Origin: JAUZOB01 sp963692465 | GTDB taxonomy: Bacteria; Bacteroidota; Bacteroidia; Bacteroidales; Prolixibacteraceae | Assembly: GCA_963692465.1 (NCBI GenBank) | Contig: OY829943.1 | Coordinates: 2,542,001-2,606,000 of the forward strand | DNA length: 64,000 bases | Direction: 5' to 3' | Part shown: positions 1 to 13,056 of the stretch, piece by piece | How the letters are laid out: the number at the start of each line of letters is the position of its first letter | Numbering within the stretch: position 1 is the first letter of the stretch | Made by a program: the position numbers and the translations under genes | Notes under the pieces: generated by a model | The model's input: the letters and a program-made list of their open reading frames with translations, nothing else | Databases searched by the model: none | What the model was told of the DNA's origin: nothing

Positions 1-1412
<1,412 letters not shown>

Positions 1413-1559
1413 TGGAGCGAAAGACAAAGGGCTTACATAACGCAAGTAAGCTGAGTGCTGTTATCCTTTTTAAAAGAAATTAACGAGAAGCGTAGAGACG
1501 AAAGACTTGCGCCAGGACTATGCCGGAAGGGTACAACCGGAAGGAAAGAATGCAAACAT

Positions 1560-1633
1560 AGTCCCGTAGCTCAGTTGGTTAGAGCGCTACACTGATAATG
1601 TAGAGGTCCCCAGTTCAAGTCTGGGCGGGACTA
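1560..1633 (+). tRNA. tRNA-Ile (GAT) in the 16S-23S spacer
   Basis: A complete cloverleaf can be drawn. The acceptor stem AGTCCCG (1560-1566) pairs with CGGGACT (1626-1632), followed by discriminator A1633. T8 and A9 precede the D-stem GCTC. The anticodon stem CTACA/TGTAG encloses the loop CTGATAA with anticodon GAT at 1594-1596, and the T-arm is CCCAG-TTCAAGT-CTGGG. CCA is not encoded. Ile-Ala is the usual tRNA pair in Bacteroidota rRNA spacers. Confidence 0.97.
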
Positions 1634-1676
1634 CGAATAAGAAAAGAGTTCCGGAGCAGGCGAGAAAAAGAGAGAC

Positions 1677-1753
1677 GGGGGATTAGCTCAGTTGGCTAGA
1701 GCATCTGCCTTGCACGCAGAGGGTCAACGGTTCGAATCCGTTATCCTCCACCA
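1677..1753 (+). tRNA. tRNA-Ala (TGC) in the 16S-23S spacer
   Basis: The acceptor stem GGGGGAT (1677-1683) pairs with ATCCTCC (1743-1749), including one G-U pair. The anticodon stem TCTGC/GCAGA holds the loop CTTGCAC with anticodon TGC at 1711-1713, and the T-arm carries TTCGAATC. CCA follows the discriminator A1750 in the DNA (1751-1753), unlike the neighbouring tRNA-Ile. Confidence 0.97.
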
Positions 1754-1945
1754 CGAGGGGTAAGGATCGAAGCAGCGGACGTTCACTACGAAAGCAGAAT
1801 AAAGAGCCCGAAACAGAAAGCAAAACAGGGAATACAGAGGCTTGAAAGAAAGCAAAACTCGTTAATACAATAGAGATAGGGAACGAAAACGTTCGTAACC
1901 TAAAAGAAAAGCAGAATAAGTAAGAAAGAAGTAATGGAATACAAA

Positions 1946-1993
1946 GGATAGACAGGTAGTCTATAGGGACTGGTTCGAATCCGGTACTATCCA
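1946..1993 (+). pseudogene. Collapsed tRNA-like relic in the 16S-23S spacer
   Basis: A third tRNA-like element lies downstream of tRNA-Ala. GGATAG (1946-1951) pairs with CTATCC (1987-1992) as a 6-bp acceptor-like stem followed by A1993. A complete T-arm is present: stem ACTGG (1969-1973), loop TTCGAAT, stem CCGGT (1981-1985). Only about 17 nt remain where the D-arm, anticodon arm and variable loop should be, so no anticodon can be assigned. It is read as a degenerate tRNA; it could also be retained as an rRNA-processing signal, since a TTCGAAT T-arm on a short acceptor helix resembles a minimal tRNA-processing substrate. Confidence 0.6.
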
Positions 1994-2071
1994 CGGAATG
2001 CTCAGCAATGAGTGTTTAAAGTTCTTTGACATATTGGTAGATATTTAAGTAAAAGAATACGAGAAAATCAA

Positions 2072-4955
<2,884 letters not shown>

Positions 4956-5028
4956 TGAGTATACTGGTACTTAAATATACTATCGATATGTTAAAAGATA
5001 TTAGACTGAGAAGTCAGTCTTAAGGATC

Positions 5029-5139
<111 letters not shown>

Positions 5140-5149
5140 TTTTTATATG

Positions 5150-5182
5150 AGCCTTGGTTCTAACGAGCCAAGGCTTTTTTTT
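5150..5182 (+). terminator. Intrinsic terminator of the rRNA operon
   Basis: AGCCTTGG (5150-5157) pairs perfectly with CCAAGGCT (5168-5175) around a 10-nt loop, followed by a run of eight or more T residues. It lies about 10 nt after the 5S end. Confidence 0.92.
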
Positions 5183-5390
5183 GCCCTTTCGTCTCCCGTC
5201 TCCTCCCTTATCCCTTCCTTCCCTCTGATTTATATACTTGATTCTTCTACTAAAATACCATTTCCTTCATCTCATTTCATCGTCCTCTTTTACTTGGAAT
5301 TTGATTCTTAGTGCTTTTTAATGGATGTGATTTAAACTTATTTTGTACTGTTTTGTTTTGTTATAAGGTGAAATAATTAAAACAAACACT

Positions 5391-6098
5391 ATGAAAACAA
5401 AAATTCGGTTATTGTTGAGTTTTGTGGGGCTGATGATTGTCTTTTTTCTGACAGGACCTCAAGAAATTATGGCTTCTTCTGAAAATGCCAAAGTTGACTC
5501 AGTCATAAAATTTCCTGTGTTACCTTATCGTTATGATGCTTTGGATTCAGTGATTGATGCCAAAACAATGGAGATTCACTATGATCGGCATTTTCGTAAT
5601 TATTATAATAATTTTGTATCTGCATTATCTAAAGACTCAATTAAAGAAACTAATGTAGTTGCTATTTTAAAGAATATTAGCAAATATTCTGTTGGAATTA
5701 GAAATAACGGTGGAGGATTCTACAATCATTCCCTTTATTTTGAAAATATGGCTCCAGGAAATATAGCGATACCAGATAGTCTTGAAAATTTGATCGTAAG
5801 GGATTTCGGTTCGGTTGAATCGTTTCGTGGTCAGTTTATGACTGCTGCAAAAGGAATTTTTGGCAGTGGATGGGCTTGGTTGTGTGTGAATGATGGTAAG
5901 CTTTTTATTACGACGACGGCTAATCAGGATAATCCCTTAATGGATATAGCAAAGGAGAATGGGGTTCCGTTGTTAGCTCTTGATGTTTGGGAGCATGCAT
6001 ACTATTTAAAGTACCAGAACAAGCGTCCGGAGTATATTGAAGCGTTTTGGAATGTAATAAATTGGAATATTGTTTTGCAAAGGTATCAGAACCGATAG
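5391..6098 (+). CDS. Exported Fe/Mn superoxide dismutase
   Basis: Converts superoxide to oxygen and hydrogen peroxide. The 235-aa product has all four expected metal ligands: His63 (EIHYDRH), His113 (NHSLYFE), Asp198 and His202 (DVWEHAYY). The family motif GSGWAWL is at 159-165. Residues 1-29 form a basic then hydrophobic segment (RLLLSFVGLMIVFFL) consistent with a signal peptide, so the enzyme is probably periplasmic or otherwise exported; most bacterial Fe/Mn enzymes are cytosolic. Metal preference cannot be settled by eye. The gene stands alone between the rRNA terminator and the next operon. Confidence 0.93.
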   Translation: MKTKIRLLLSFVGLMIVFFLTGPQEIMASSENAKVDSVIKFPVLPYRYDALDSVIDAKTMEIHYDRHFRNYYNNFVSALSKDSIKETNVVAILKNISKYSVGIRNNGGGFYNHSLYFENMAPGNIAIPDSLENLIVRDFGSVESFRGQFMTAAKGIFGSGWAWLCVNDGKLFITTTANQDNPLMDIAKENGVPLLALDVWEHAYYLKYQNKRPEYIEAFWNVINWNIVLQRYQNR

Positions 6099-6161
6099 CT
6101 AAAAAACAATATTCTTTTGTGTATTCGTTTCAGGTGCATAACTTTGCAGAAAATACAAATT

Positions 6162-6938
6162 ATGGATCTGAAGGTGGTAATTATTGGTGCTGGAAATCTG
6201 GCAACTTGTTTGTCCCTTGAACTAAAAAAGCATCAATATAATATTCTTCAAGTATATAGCCGAAGTAAAAAATCCGCATGTACTCTTGCTGAAGTGTTGG
6301 AATGTTCTTGGACTAACGATCTCAATAAGGTTGAATCGAACGCCGATTTGTATATCCTTTCGGTGAGCGATCGAGCTTATGATGTTATATTACCTCAGTT
6401 GAATTTTGGAGATGCATTGGTGATTCACACTTCGGGAAGCATGCCGATGCAGATTCTTACGTCTTATAGTCAACGAATTGGCGTTTTTTATCCGTTGCAG
6501 ACTTTTACAAAAGGAAGAGCCGTTGATTTTACGGTGATTCCTATTTGTATTGAAGCGTCCAATAGAGCGGATTTAAATGTCTTAAGATCTATAGCAGAAA
6601 AAATATCCAGTTCTGTATATGAAATTACAACAGTGCAGCGTAAACGACTTCATCTGGCTGCTGTCTTTTGTTCGAATTTTGTGAATCATTGTTATGCTTT
6701 GGCCTTTGAGATAGCAAAGGAGCAACAGGTTGAATTTGATTTATTGAAACCGTTAATTCGCGAAACTGCTGCTAAAATAGAAACACTGCTGCCGATAGAA
6801 GCCCAGACCGGTCCGGCTGTTCGCTATGATGAGAATGTGATGAATCGACAGAAAGAGATGTTGACGGATCATCCGTTATGGAAAGAGTTGTATGAACGGA
6901 TGAGTAAGAGTATATTTGAACTCCAGACAAAAAAGTAA
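6162..6938 (+). CDS. Rossmann-like and DUF2520 domain protein
   Basis: A 258-aa cytosolic protein. The N-terminal half is a Rossmann fold starting with the dinucleotide-binding signature VVIIGAGNLA (residues 4-13). The C-terminal half is the helical DUF2520 domain resembling 6-phosphogluconate dehydrogenase-like folds (FCSNFVNHCYALAFEIA). An NAD(P)-dependent oxidoreductase role is plausible, but the substrate is unknown. The start is ATG 6162; an in-frame TTG at 6117 would add a non-conserved leader. It heads a tight operon with the HAD phosphatase (4-nt gap) and Maf, an order I recall as common in Bacteroidota. Confidence 0.85.
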   Translation: MDLKVVIIGAGNLATCLSLELKKHQYNILQVYSRSKKSACTLAEVLECSWTNDLNKVESNADLYILSVSDRAYDVILPQLNFGDALVIHTSGSMPMQILTSYSQRIGVFYPLQTFTKGRAVDFTVIPICIEASNRADLNVLRSIAEKISSSVYEITTVQRKRLHLAAVFCSNFVNHCYALAFEIAKEQQVEFDLLKPLIRETAAKIETLLPIEAQTGPAVRYDENVMNRQKEMLTDHPLWKELYERMSKSIFELQTKK

Positions 6939-6942
6939 ATCA

Positions 6943-7476
6943 ATGGGATGCTTTAAAGAAAAACTATTAAAAGTAAAGGCGTTTATTTTTGACGTAGACG
7001 GTGTTTTGTCAATGGATATTTCAACGCTCGACAACGAAGGAAATCCAATGAGAACAACGAATATAAAAGACGGATTTGCAATTGTAAATGCTATTCGTTG
7101 TGGCTATAGAGGAGCTGTTATAACAGGGGGAATTACAGAGGGAGTGCGGAAACGTTATTCAAATATGGGAATGAGTCATGTTTTTGTTGGAGTACGAGAT
7201 AAGATGCCTTGTTTAGAAGAGTTTATGAAACATTACGAATTGATATCAGAAGAGATTTTATATATGGGCGATGATATTCCTGATGTAGAGATTATGAAGA
7301 ATGTTGGTGTAGCAACTTGTCCGCAGGATGCTGTTCCAGAAGTGAAAGCGGTGGCTGATTATATTTCCGATCGAAAGGGAGGTCAAGGTTGTGTTCGTGA
7401 TGTCGTGGAACAGGTTCTGCGAGCTCAGGGAGTATGGGAAAAGATTGAAGAGGTTCATCGTCGGACGACACTATAG
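6943..7476 (+). CDS. KdsC-like HAD family phosphatase
   Basis: A 177-aa HAD hydrolase of the 3-deoxy-D-manno-octulosonate-8-phosphate phosphatase type. Motif I is FDVDGVLS (nucleophile Asp17, Asp19), motif II is AVITGG, and the metal-binding motif IV is MGDDIPDVEIM. Length matches the small capless KdsC class, which dephosphorylates KDO-8-P in lipopolysaccharide synthesis; the exact substrate is inferred. ATG 6943 is chosen over a TTG at 6916 that lies inside the upstream gene. It is followed after 10 nt by maf. Confidence 0.88.
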   Translation: MGCFKEKLLKVKAFIFDVDGVLSMDISTLDNEGNPMRTTNIKDGFAIVNAIRCGYRGAVITGGITEGVRKRYSNMGMSHVFVGVRDKMPCLEEFMKHYELISEEILYMGDDIPDVEIMKNVGVATCPQDAVPEVKAVADYISDRKGGQGCVRDVVEQVLRAQGVWEKIEEVHRRTTL

Positions 7477-7486
7477 ATCAGAAGGA

Positions 7487-8065
7487 ATGTTATTAAAAGA
7501 GAAATTCGCAGGGCAAAAAATAATTTTGGCCTCTCAGTCTCCACGGAGAAAAGATTTGTTGTCGGTGCTTGATATTCCTTTTGAGGTGGGAACTAAAGAT
7601 GTAGAGGAAGTATATCCTGAGGATATTCAGGCGGAAGAAGTACCTTCTTATCTGGCAAAATTAAAGGCCAGTCCGTTTGACAGGGATGATCAGACTCTTA
7701 TCCTTTCTGCCGATACGATTGTGCTTTTAGATGGAGAAATATTCGGAAAACCGAAAGATTATAAAATGGCGAAGGAGATGTTGTTAACTCTTTCGGGAAA
7801 GAAACATAGAGTAATAACAGGCGTATGTCTGACCAGTGGATTGAAACAACGGACTTTCTCAGTTGAAACAAGTGTTGTTTTTAAGCGGTTAACAGAAGAA
7901 GAAATAAAATATTATTTAGAGAATTATGCTCCGTACGATAAGGCCGGAGCTTATGGTATTCAGGAATGGATCGGGTATGTTGGAGTTCGAAACATTGACG
8001 GATCATATAGCAATGTTATGGGGCTACCTGTAGAACAGCTTTATGAAGAGCTGTGCGTATTTTGA
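7487..8065 (+). CDS. maf: Maf family nucleotide pyrophosphatase
   Basis: Maf/YhdE-type nucleoside triphosphate pyrophosphatase of 192 aa, a house-cleaning enzyme that hydrolyses dTTP/UTP or modified nucleotides. Family signatures: LASQSPRRKDLL near the N-terminus, SADTIVLLDGEIFGKP in the middle and YDKAGAYGIQ near the C-terminus. ATG 7487 is preferred because the ASQSPRR motif then falls about 15 residues in, as is usual; the 32-residue upstream extension overlaps the HAD gene and is not conserved-looking. Last gene of the operon, followed by two hairpins. Confidence 0.92.
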   Translation: MLLKEKFAGQKIILASQSPRRKDLLSVLDIPFEVGTKDVEEVYPEDIQAEEVPSYLAKLKASPFDRDDQTLILSADTIVLLDGEIFGKPKDYKMAKEMLLTLSGKKHRVITGVCLTSGLKQRTFSVETSVVFKRLTEEEIKYYLENYAPYDKAGAYGIQEWIGYVGVRNIDGSYSNVMGLPVEQLYEELCVF

Positions 8066-8080
8066 TCTATTCCTCTTCGA

Positions 8081-8143
8081 GCTGGTCTTTCAGGACCGGC
8101 TTCTCTATATGTCCGCCCATCTGTGCAAACAGATGGGTTTTTT
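8081..8143 (+). terminator. Hairpin pair ending the maf operon
   Basis: The first hairpin is AGCTGGTC (8081-8088) with GACCGGCT (8095-8102). The second is a perfect 9-bp stem, CCCATCTGT (8116-8124) with ACAGATGGG (8129-8137), closed by a GCAA tetraloop and followed by six T residues. The second hairpin is the canonical intrinsic terminator. Confidence 0.88.
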
Positions 8144-8294
8144 GTGTCTGTTATTTTTGTAATTTCAGAAAGAATTAATGAGAGAAAGATTGTCTATTGT
8201 CATAATAAAAATGAGAGAAACTTCGCAGCAAGAGACGATAACAATTGAATGTTAATTATGAAGAAGTATTTTCTCAAAAAAATAGCTTTTTGAG

Positions 8295-8302
8295 TATATT
8301 TG
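8295..8302 (+). promoter_or_regulatory. Putative -7 element of the nuo operon
   Basis: TATATTTG matches the Bacteroidota -7 consensus TAnnTTTG and lies 79 bp before nuoA. I do not see a good TTG -33 element at the right distance, so this is a moderate call. The rest of the 8144-8380 spacer is AT-rich with no supported gene. Confidence 0.5.
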
Positions 8303-8380
8303 CAAGTGCATTCGTGCGGGGGAAAGAATTTTTTATAGCAAAAAGAACGGATTTTATTGACTTTGTGAAAAAATAAGATT

Positions 8381-8767
8381 ATGCAATCACTTGTCAGCAG
8401 TACTCCTCAGGATTATATTCCTGTTGCAATTCAGGCCTTGGTCGTTTTGGCTTTTGTCGTGATTGTTCTGGCTGTCTCAAATATATTGGGGCCGAAACGA
8501 AAGACCAAAAAGAAGTTGGAAAATTTTGAATGTGGTATAGACCAAGTCGGAAATGCCCGTAGCCCCTATCCTGTAAAATATTTCCTAGTAGCCATTTTAT
8601 TCGTGTTGTTTGACGTGGAAGTGGTTTTTATGTATCCGTGGGCTGTTAACTTCAGGACCCTTGGAGCTTTCGGCTTTTGGGAAATGATGGCTTTTACGGT
8701 GGTGGTGGTAGCTGGATTTGTTTATGTTTTGCTGAGAAATGTGTTTAATTGGCAAAAAGAGGAGTAG
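8381..8767 (+). CDS. nuoA: NADH-quinone oxidoreductase subunit A
   Basis: A 128-aa membrane subunit of respiratory complex I with three predicted transmembrane helices (about 17-36, 68-88 and 96-117). The conserved loop FECGIDQVGNAR contains the Cys-Gly pair typical of NuoA/ND3, and FDVEVVFMYPWAV follows in helix 2. First gene of a 14-gene operon running to 21306. Confidence 0.97.
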   Translation: MQSLVSSTPQDYIPVAIQALVVLAFVVIVLAVSNILGPKRKTKKKLENFECGIDQVGNARSPYPVKYFLVAILFVLFDVEVVFMYPWAVNFRTLGAFGFWEMMAFTVVVVAGFVYVLLRNVFNWQKEE

Positions 8768-8795
8768 GAAAATAATAACCGGAAAAACAAAACCA

Positions 8796-9353
8796 ATGTC
8801 CAATATAGAAGAAAATAAGAAAACGCCGATTTATTTAACTGATGACACCGCAGGGAAAGGTTACGTGACAACTCGTCTGGACCGGATAATTGGATTGGGA
8901 AGAGAATTCTCTTTGTGGCCGTTGCCTTTTGCAACTTCGTGCTGTGGAATTGAATATATGGCAACGATGGCATCTCATTATGATATGGGGCGTTTTGCAA
9001 TGGAACGGATGAGCTTCTCTCCACGACAGAGTGATATGCTGATGGTTATGGGGACAATCTCTAAAAAGATGGCTCCGGTACTTAAGGAAGTTTATATTCA
9101 AATGGCTGAACCTCGATGGGTAATGGCCGTTGGTGCGTGTGCTTCGAGCGGGGGAATATTTGACACTTATAGTGTATTACAGGGGATAGACCGGATCATT
9201 CCGGTTGACGTTTATGTCCCAGGTTGTCCTCCCCGGCCGGAACAGATTATTGAGGGAGCGATGAAAGTACAGGAATTAGCACATAATGAATCGCTTCGTC
9301 GGCGTAGTTCTCCTGAATATAAAGAGTTACTTGCAAAATATGGAATCAAATAA
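8796..9353 (+). CDS. nuoB: NADH-quinone oxidoreductase subunit B
   Basis: A 185-aa peripheral-arm subunit that holds cluster N2, the last iron-sulfur centre before quinone. The four ligands are visible in ATSCCGIEYMA, GACASSGG and VPGCPPRPEQ. ATG 8796 is chosen because a start at 8739 would overlap nuoA and add 19 unconserved residues. The stop overlaps the nuoC start by one base (TAATG). Confidence 0.96.
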   Translation: MSNIEENKKTPIYLTDDTAGKGYVTTRLDRIIGLGREFSLWPLPFATSCCGIEYMATMASHYDMGRFAMERMSFSPRQSDMLMVMGTISKKMAPVLKEVYIQMAEPRWVMAVGACASSGGIFDTYSVLQGIDRIIPVDVYVPGCPPRPEQIIEGAMKVQELAHNESLRRRSSPEYKELLAKYGIK

Positions 9354-9865
9354 TGTTTAAGGTAGATCAAAACTTTATATCGGAGGTCAGTCAGAAGCTG
9401 ACTGCACATTTTGGTGAGGGAATTATCTCATCTGAGATGGTAGAAGATATGCCCACTTATATTGTAAAGAGAGAGCTAATTGTTGAGATATTTCGTTTTC
9501 TTTATGATGATGAAACATTTCAGTTTCGTTTTTTGACGGATCTTTGTGGAATTCAATATCCGGAAGAAGCTTTGCCTTTTGGGGTGATTTATCATTTGCA
9601 TAGTCTGAAATTTAATCAACGGATAAGAATTAAAGCATTTGCTCCGGCGGATGATCCGGTCTTTCCAACGGCGACGGTTATTTTTGAGTCTGCAAATTGG
9701 ATGGAGCGGGAGACTTACGATTTTTATGGTATAATATTCAAAGACCATCCTGATTTGAGGCGGATATTGAACTGTGAGGATATGGATTATTTCCCGTTGC
9801 GCAAGGAATATCCTCTTGAAGATGGAACACGGGAGGATAAAGACGATACAATGTTTGGAAGATAA
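9353..9865 (+). CDS. nuoC: NADH-quinone oxidoreductase subunit C
   Basis: The 30-kDa subunit (170 aa) of the complex I peripheral arm. The signature WMERETYDFYGIIFKDHP lies near residues 119-136, with the acidic tail TREDKDDTMFGR. The start codon overlaps the nuoB stop, suggesting translational coupling. Unlike E. coli, where nuoC and nuoD are fused, the two genes are separate here. Confidence 0.95.
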   Translation: MFKVDQNFISEVSQKLTAHFGEGIISSEMVEDMPTYIVKRELIVEIFRFLYDDETFQFRFLTDLCGIQYPEEALPFGVIYHLHSLKFNQRIRIKAFAPADDPVFPTATVIFESANWMERETYDFYGIIFKDHPDLRRILNCEDMDYFPLRKEYPLEDGTREDKDDTMFGR

Positions 9866-9888
9866 ATTGAATTCAATCGAGGATCGTA

Positions 9889-11121
9889 ATGGATAATAAT
9901 ATTCAGAATAAGATTAATTCGAATGATGTAGTACCTGAAGAAAAGAAGCAGTATGCTACTTTGAATCTGGGACCGACTCATCCGGCAACACATGGAGTAT
10001 TTCAGAATGTGCTGACCTTGGATGGCGAAATTGTCATTGATTCAAAACAAACTATTGGATATATTCACCGGGCGTTTGAGAAAATTGCAGAACACCGGGC
10101 TTATTATCAGATAACTCCTTTGACCGACCGACTTAATTATTGTTCATCTTCATTGAATAATATGGGTTGGCATATGACGGTCGAAAAACTATTAGGAATA
10201 GAAATTCCTAAAAGAGTAGAATATTTACGAATTATTATTATGGAGTTGGCTCGGATTGAGGATCATCTGGTTTGTAATAGTATAATCGGAAATGATTGCG
10301 GAGCATTGACCCCTTTTACTTATATTTTTCAGGCCAGAGAATGGATCTATGAAATAAACGAGGAGGTATGCGGAGCCAGGATGACTACAAATATGGGTCG
10401 GATTGGTGGATTTGAAAGGAACTTTAGTGATCGGGCTTGGGCTAAGATTCATCGTTTTATGAAGGATTATCCTGCGGTACTAAAGGAATTTGAGAATCTA
10501 TTAATGCGGAATCGTATTTTTATGGATCGTGTTGTTGGAACAGGGCCTATTTCAGCGGAAAGAGCTTTAGCATATGGAATAACCGGGCCAAATTTACGGG
10601 CAGCAGGAGTTGATTATGATGTGAGGGTGTTCAGTCCGTATAGTTCATATGAAGATTTTGATTTTGAAATTCCAGTTGGAAAAGGTGGCGATACATTTGA
10701 TCGATTTATGGTTCGGGAAGAAGAGATGTGGCAGAGTTTGAGTATTATTCGTCAGGCTATAGAGAAGCTTGATAATATGCCGGACAAAGAAACATTTCAT
10801 GCCGATGTGCCGGATTATGTGTTGCCTCCGAAAGAGCGGGTCTATAATGACATGGAAGCTCTGATTTATCATTTTAAAGAAATTATGGGAGAAACGCCTA
10901 TCCCTCCCAAAGAAATTTATCATAGTATTGAGGCAGCAAACGGTGAGCTGGGATTTTATCTCGTAAGCGATGGTGGACGTTCTCCTTATCGATTACATTT
11001 CCGTCGCCCTTGCTTTATATATTATCATGCTTATCCTGAAATGATCAGAGGAGGATTGCTTTCCGATGCAATAGTAACGATGAGCAGTTTGAATGTTATT
11101 GCAGGAGAATTGGACGCTTAA
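9889..11121 (+). CDS. nuoD: NADH-quinone oxidoreductase subunit D
   Basis: The 49-kDa subunit (410 aa) that forms the quinone pocket with NuoB. The signature LGPTHPATHGVFQ is at about residues 29-41, followed by GYIHRAFEKIAEHR and the C-terminal DAIVTMSSLNVIAGELD. Length is normal for an unfused NuoD. Confidence 0.96.
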   Translation: MDNNIQNKINSNDVVPEEKKQYATLNLGPTHPATHGVFQNVLTLDGEIVIDSKQTIGYIHRAFEKIAEHRAYYQITPLTDRLNYCSSSLNNMGWHMTVEKLLGIEIPKRVEYLRIIIMELARIEDHLVCNSIIGNDCGALTPFTYIFQAREWIYEINEEVCGARMTTNMGRIGGFERNFSDRAWAKIHRFMKDYPAVLKEFENLLMRNRIFMDRVVGTGPISAERALAYGITGPNLRAAGVDYDVRVFSPYSSYEDFDFEIPVGKGGDTFDRFMVREEEMWQSLSIIRQAIEKLDNMPDKETFHADVPDYVLPPKERVYNDMEALIYHFKEIMGETPIPPKEIYHSIEAANGELGFYLVSDGGRSPYRLHFRRPCFIYYHAYPEMIRGGLLSDAIVTMSSLNVIAGELDA

Positions 11122-11131
11122 ACGATCAGGA

Positions 11132-11668
11132 ATGGAACAGAATAAGAAAAATATTTATTTTTCGCCGGAAGCATTAGAATTGGTAGAAAAGGTTATTAAA
11201 AGATATCCTGAAGGGAAAGAACGTTCGGCAATATTACCTGTATTGCATATTGCTCAAGCGGAATTTGACGGTTGGTTGAGTCCAGAAGTCATGGATTATG
11301 TGGCTGGGTTATTACATATGTTGCCGATAGAGGTTTATGAGGTCGCAACTTTTTATACTATGTTTAATCTGAAGCCAACGGGACATTGTGTGATAGAAGT
11401 ATGCAGTACGGCTCCTTGTTTGCTAAATGGGGCCGGAGATATTATAAAGCATTTGGAGAAAAAGTTGAATATAAAAGTAGGAGAGACTACACCTGATGGG
11501 AAATTTACGTTAAAAGCGGTCGAATGTCTTGCTGCTTGCGGTAATGCACCTGTAATGAGGGTTGGAACACAATATTACGAGGATGTTACAGAAGGAAAGT
11601 TGAATCAGTTAGTTGATCAATGGAAGGAAGAAGATAAAATCTCTTATAATAATCCGTATAAAGCATAA
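11132..11668 (+). CDS. nuoE: NADH-quinone oxidoreductase subunit E
   Basis: The 24-kDa subunit (178 aa) of the NADH module, with a thioredoxin-like fold carrying cluster N1a. The four cysteines appear in CSTAPCLLNGA and CLAACGNAP. ATG 11132 is preferred to ATG 11093, which lies inside nuoD. Its presence with nuoF and nuoG indicates an NADH-oxidising complex I; Bacteroides species, by contrast, carry an 11-subunit form lacking these three. Confidence 0.95.
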   Translation: MEQNKKNIYFSPEALELVEKVIKRYPEGKERSAILPVLHIAQAEFDGWLSPEVMDYVAGLLHMLPIEVYEVATFYTMFNLKPTGHCVIEVCSTAPCLLNGAGDIIKHLEKKLNIKVGETTPDGKFTLKAVECLAACGNAPVMRVGTQYYEDVTEGKLNQLVDQWKEEDKISYNNPYKA

Positions 11669-11714
11669 ATAAAAGTCAGAAAAAACAGGATTTCTAAGGA
11701 GCAAAGAGAATAAA

Positions 11715-13019
11715 ATGGGAATAAAAATTCTAACCGGGCATTTTAATGATCCAGATTTATCGAAACTGGAGGTTTACCAACGATATGGAGGGTATGCGTC
11801 ACTCGAAAAGTCATTAAAACAGATGACTCCTGATGAAGTGGTTGAAGAAGTCAAGAAGTCGGGATTGAGGGGTAGAGGTGGAGCCGGATTCCCAACCGGA
11901 ATGAAATGGAGTTTTATAGACAAAAAATCGGATAAACCTCATTATCTTGTGTGTAATGCCGATGAAGGAGAGCCTGGGACATTTAAAGATCGTTATTTTA
12001 TGCAGCATAATCCTCATGCGCTGCTTGAAGGAATGATTGTTTCCAGTTATGCATTAAATGTTCATACAGCTTATATTTATATCAGAGGAGAATTTTTCTA
12101 TATTCTTCGTGTCCTGGAAAAAGCTATTGATGAGGCTTATGCCAAAGGATTTCTAGGAAAGAATATATTAGGGACTGATTACTCTCTGGATATATATGTT
12201 CATCCCGGAGCTGGAGCTTATATCTGTGGTGAAGAAACAGCTCTGCTTGAATCATTGGAAGGGAAAAGAGGAAATCCACGAATGAAACCACCTTTCCCTG
12301 CTGTTTCTGGATTGTATAGCTGTCCTACGGTTGTAAACAATGTGGAGACTCTTTCGAATGTTCCATGGATTGTTATGAATGGAGGCGAAGAATACGCCAA
12401 AATAGGAATAGGCAGAAGTGTCGGGACTAAGTTGTTTTCTGCAAGTGGACATGTTAATAATCCGGGAGTTTACGAAGTTGAATTAGGCCTTTCGGTCGAA
12501 GAATTTATAAATTCCGATGAATATTGCGGAGGGGTAAGGAAAGGACATGAGCTGAAAGCGGTGATAGCTGGTGGTTCATCGGTTCCGGTGTTACCTTCTG
12601 ATTTGATAACAACAACCAAAGCAGGAGAGGCTCGGTTACTGACCTACGAGTCACTGGCTGACGGAGGATTTGAAACCGGTACTTCATTGGGATCAGGGGG
12701 TTTTATCGTGATGGATGAAACAACTTGTATTGTTAGAAACACTTTGAGCATTGCTCATTTTTATCATCATGAATCGTGTGGACAATGTAGCCCTTGTCGT
12801 GAAGGAACAGCCTGGATGGAAAAGGTATTAAGGAGAATAGAGTATGGTGGTTCGGAAGAGAGTGATATCGATTTATTAGTTAATATTTCAAAAAATATAG
12901 AAACTCATACAATCTGTCCGCTTGGAGATGCGGCAGCATGGCCAGTGGCTAGTGCAATTCGTCATTTTCGGGATGAATTTGTAGAACATGTGCATCGGAA
13001 AGGGTGCTATTTTAAGTAG
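11715..13019 (+). CDS. nuoF: NADH-quinone oxidoreductase subunit F
   Basis: The 51-kDa subunit (434 aa) that binds NADH and FMN and holds cluster N3. Motifs: GRGGAGFPTGMKWS (nucleotide-binding glycine loop, about 53-66), GAGAYICGEETALLESLEG, and the N3 ligands CGQCSPCREGTAWM near residues 355-368 with the distal Cys in ICPLGDAAAWP. Normal length. Confidence 0.97.
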   Translation: MGIKILTGHFNDPDLSKLEVYQRYGGYASLEKSLKQMTPDEVVEEVKKSGLRGRGGAGFPTGMKWSFIDKKSDKPHYLVCNADEGEPGTFKDRYFMQHNPHALLEGMIVSSYALNVHTAYIYIRGEFFYILRVLEKAIDEAYAKGFLGKNILGTDYSLDIYVHPGAGAYICGEETALLESLEGKRGNPRMKPPFPAVSGLYSCPTVVNNVETLSNVPWIVMNGGEEYAKIGIGRSVGTKLFSASGHVNNPGVYEVELGLSVEEFINSDEYCGGVRKGHELKAVIAGGSSVPVLPSDLITTTKAGEARLLTYESLADGGFETGTSLGSGGFIVMDETTCIVRNTLSIAHFYHHESCGQCSPCREGTAWMEKVLRRIEYGGSEESDIDLLVNISKNIETHTICPLGDAAAWPVASAIRHFRDEFVEHVHRKGCYFK

Positions 13020-13056
13020 AGATTGCGTTTTTTATAAAGAATCAAGCCGGGAAGAG

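Noticed and set aside
12988..13056. Upstream extensions of nuoB, nuoE, nuoG, the HAD gene, maf and the DUF2520 gene
   Set aside because: The longer frames start at internal codons or TTG inside the preceding gene and add residues with no resemblance to the families.
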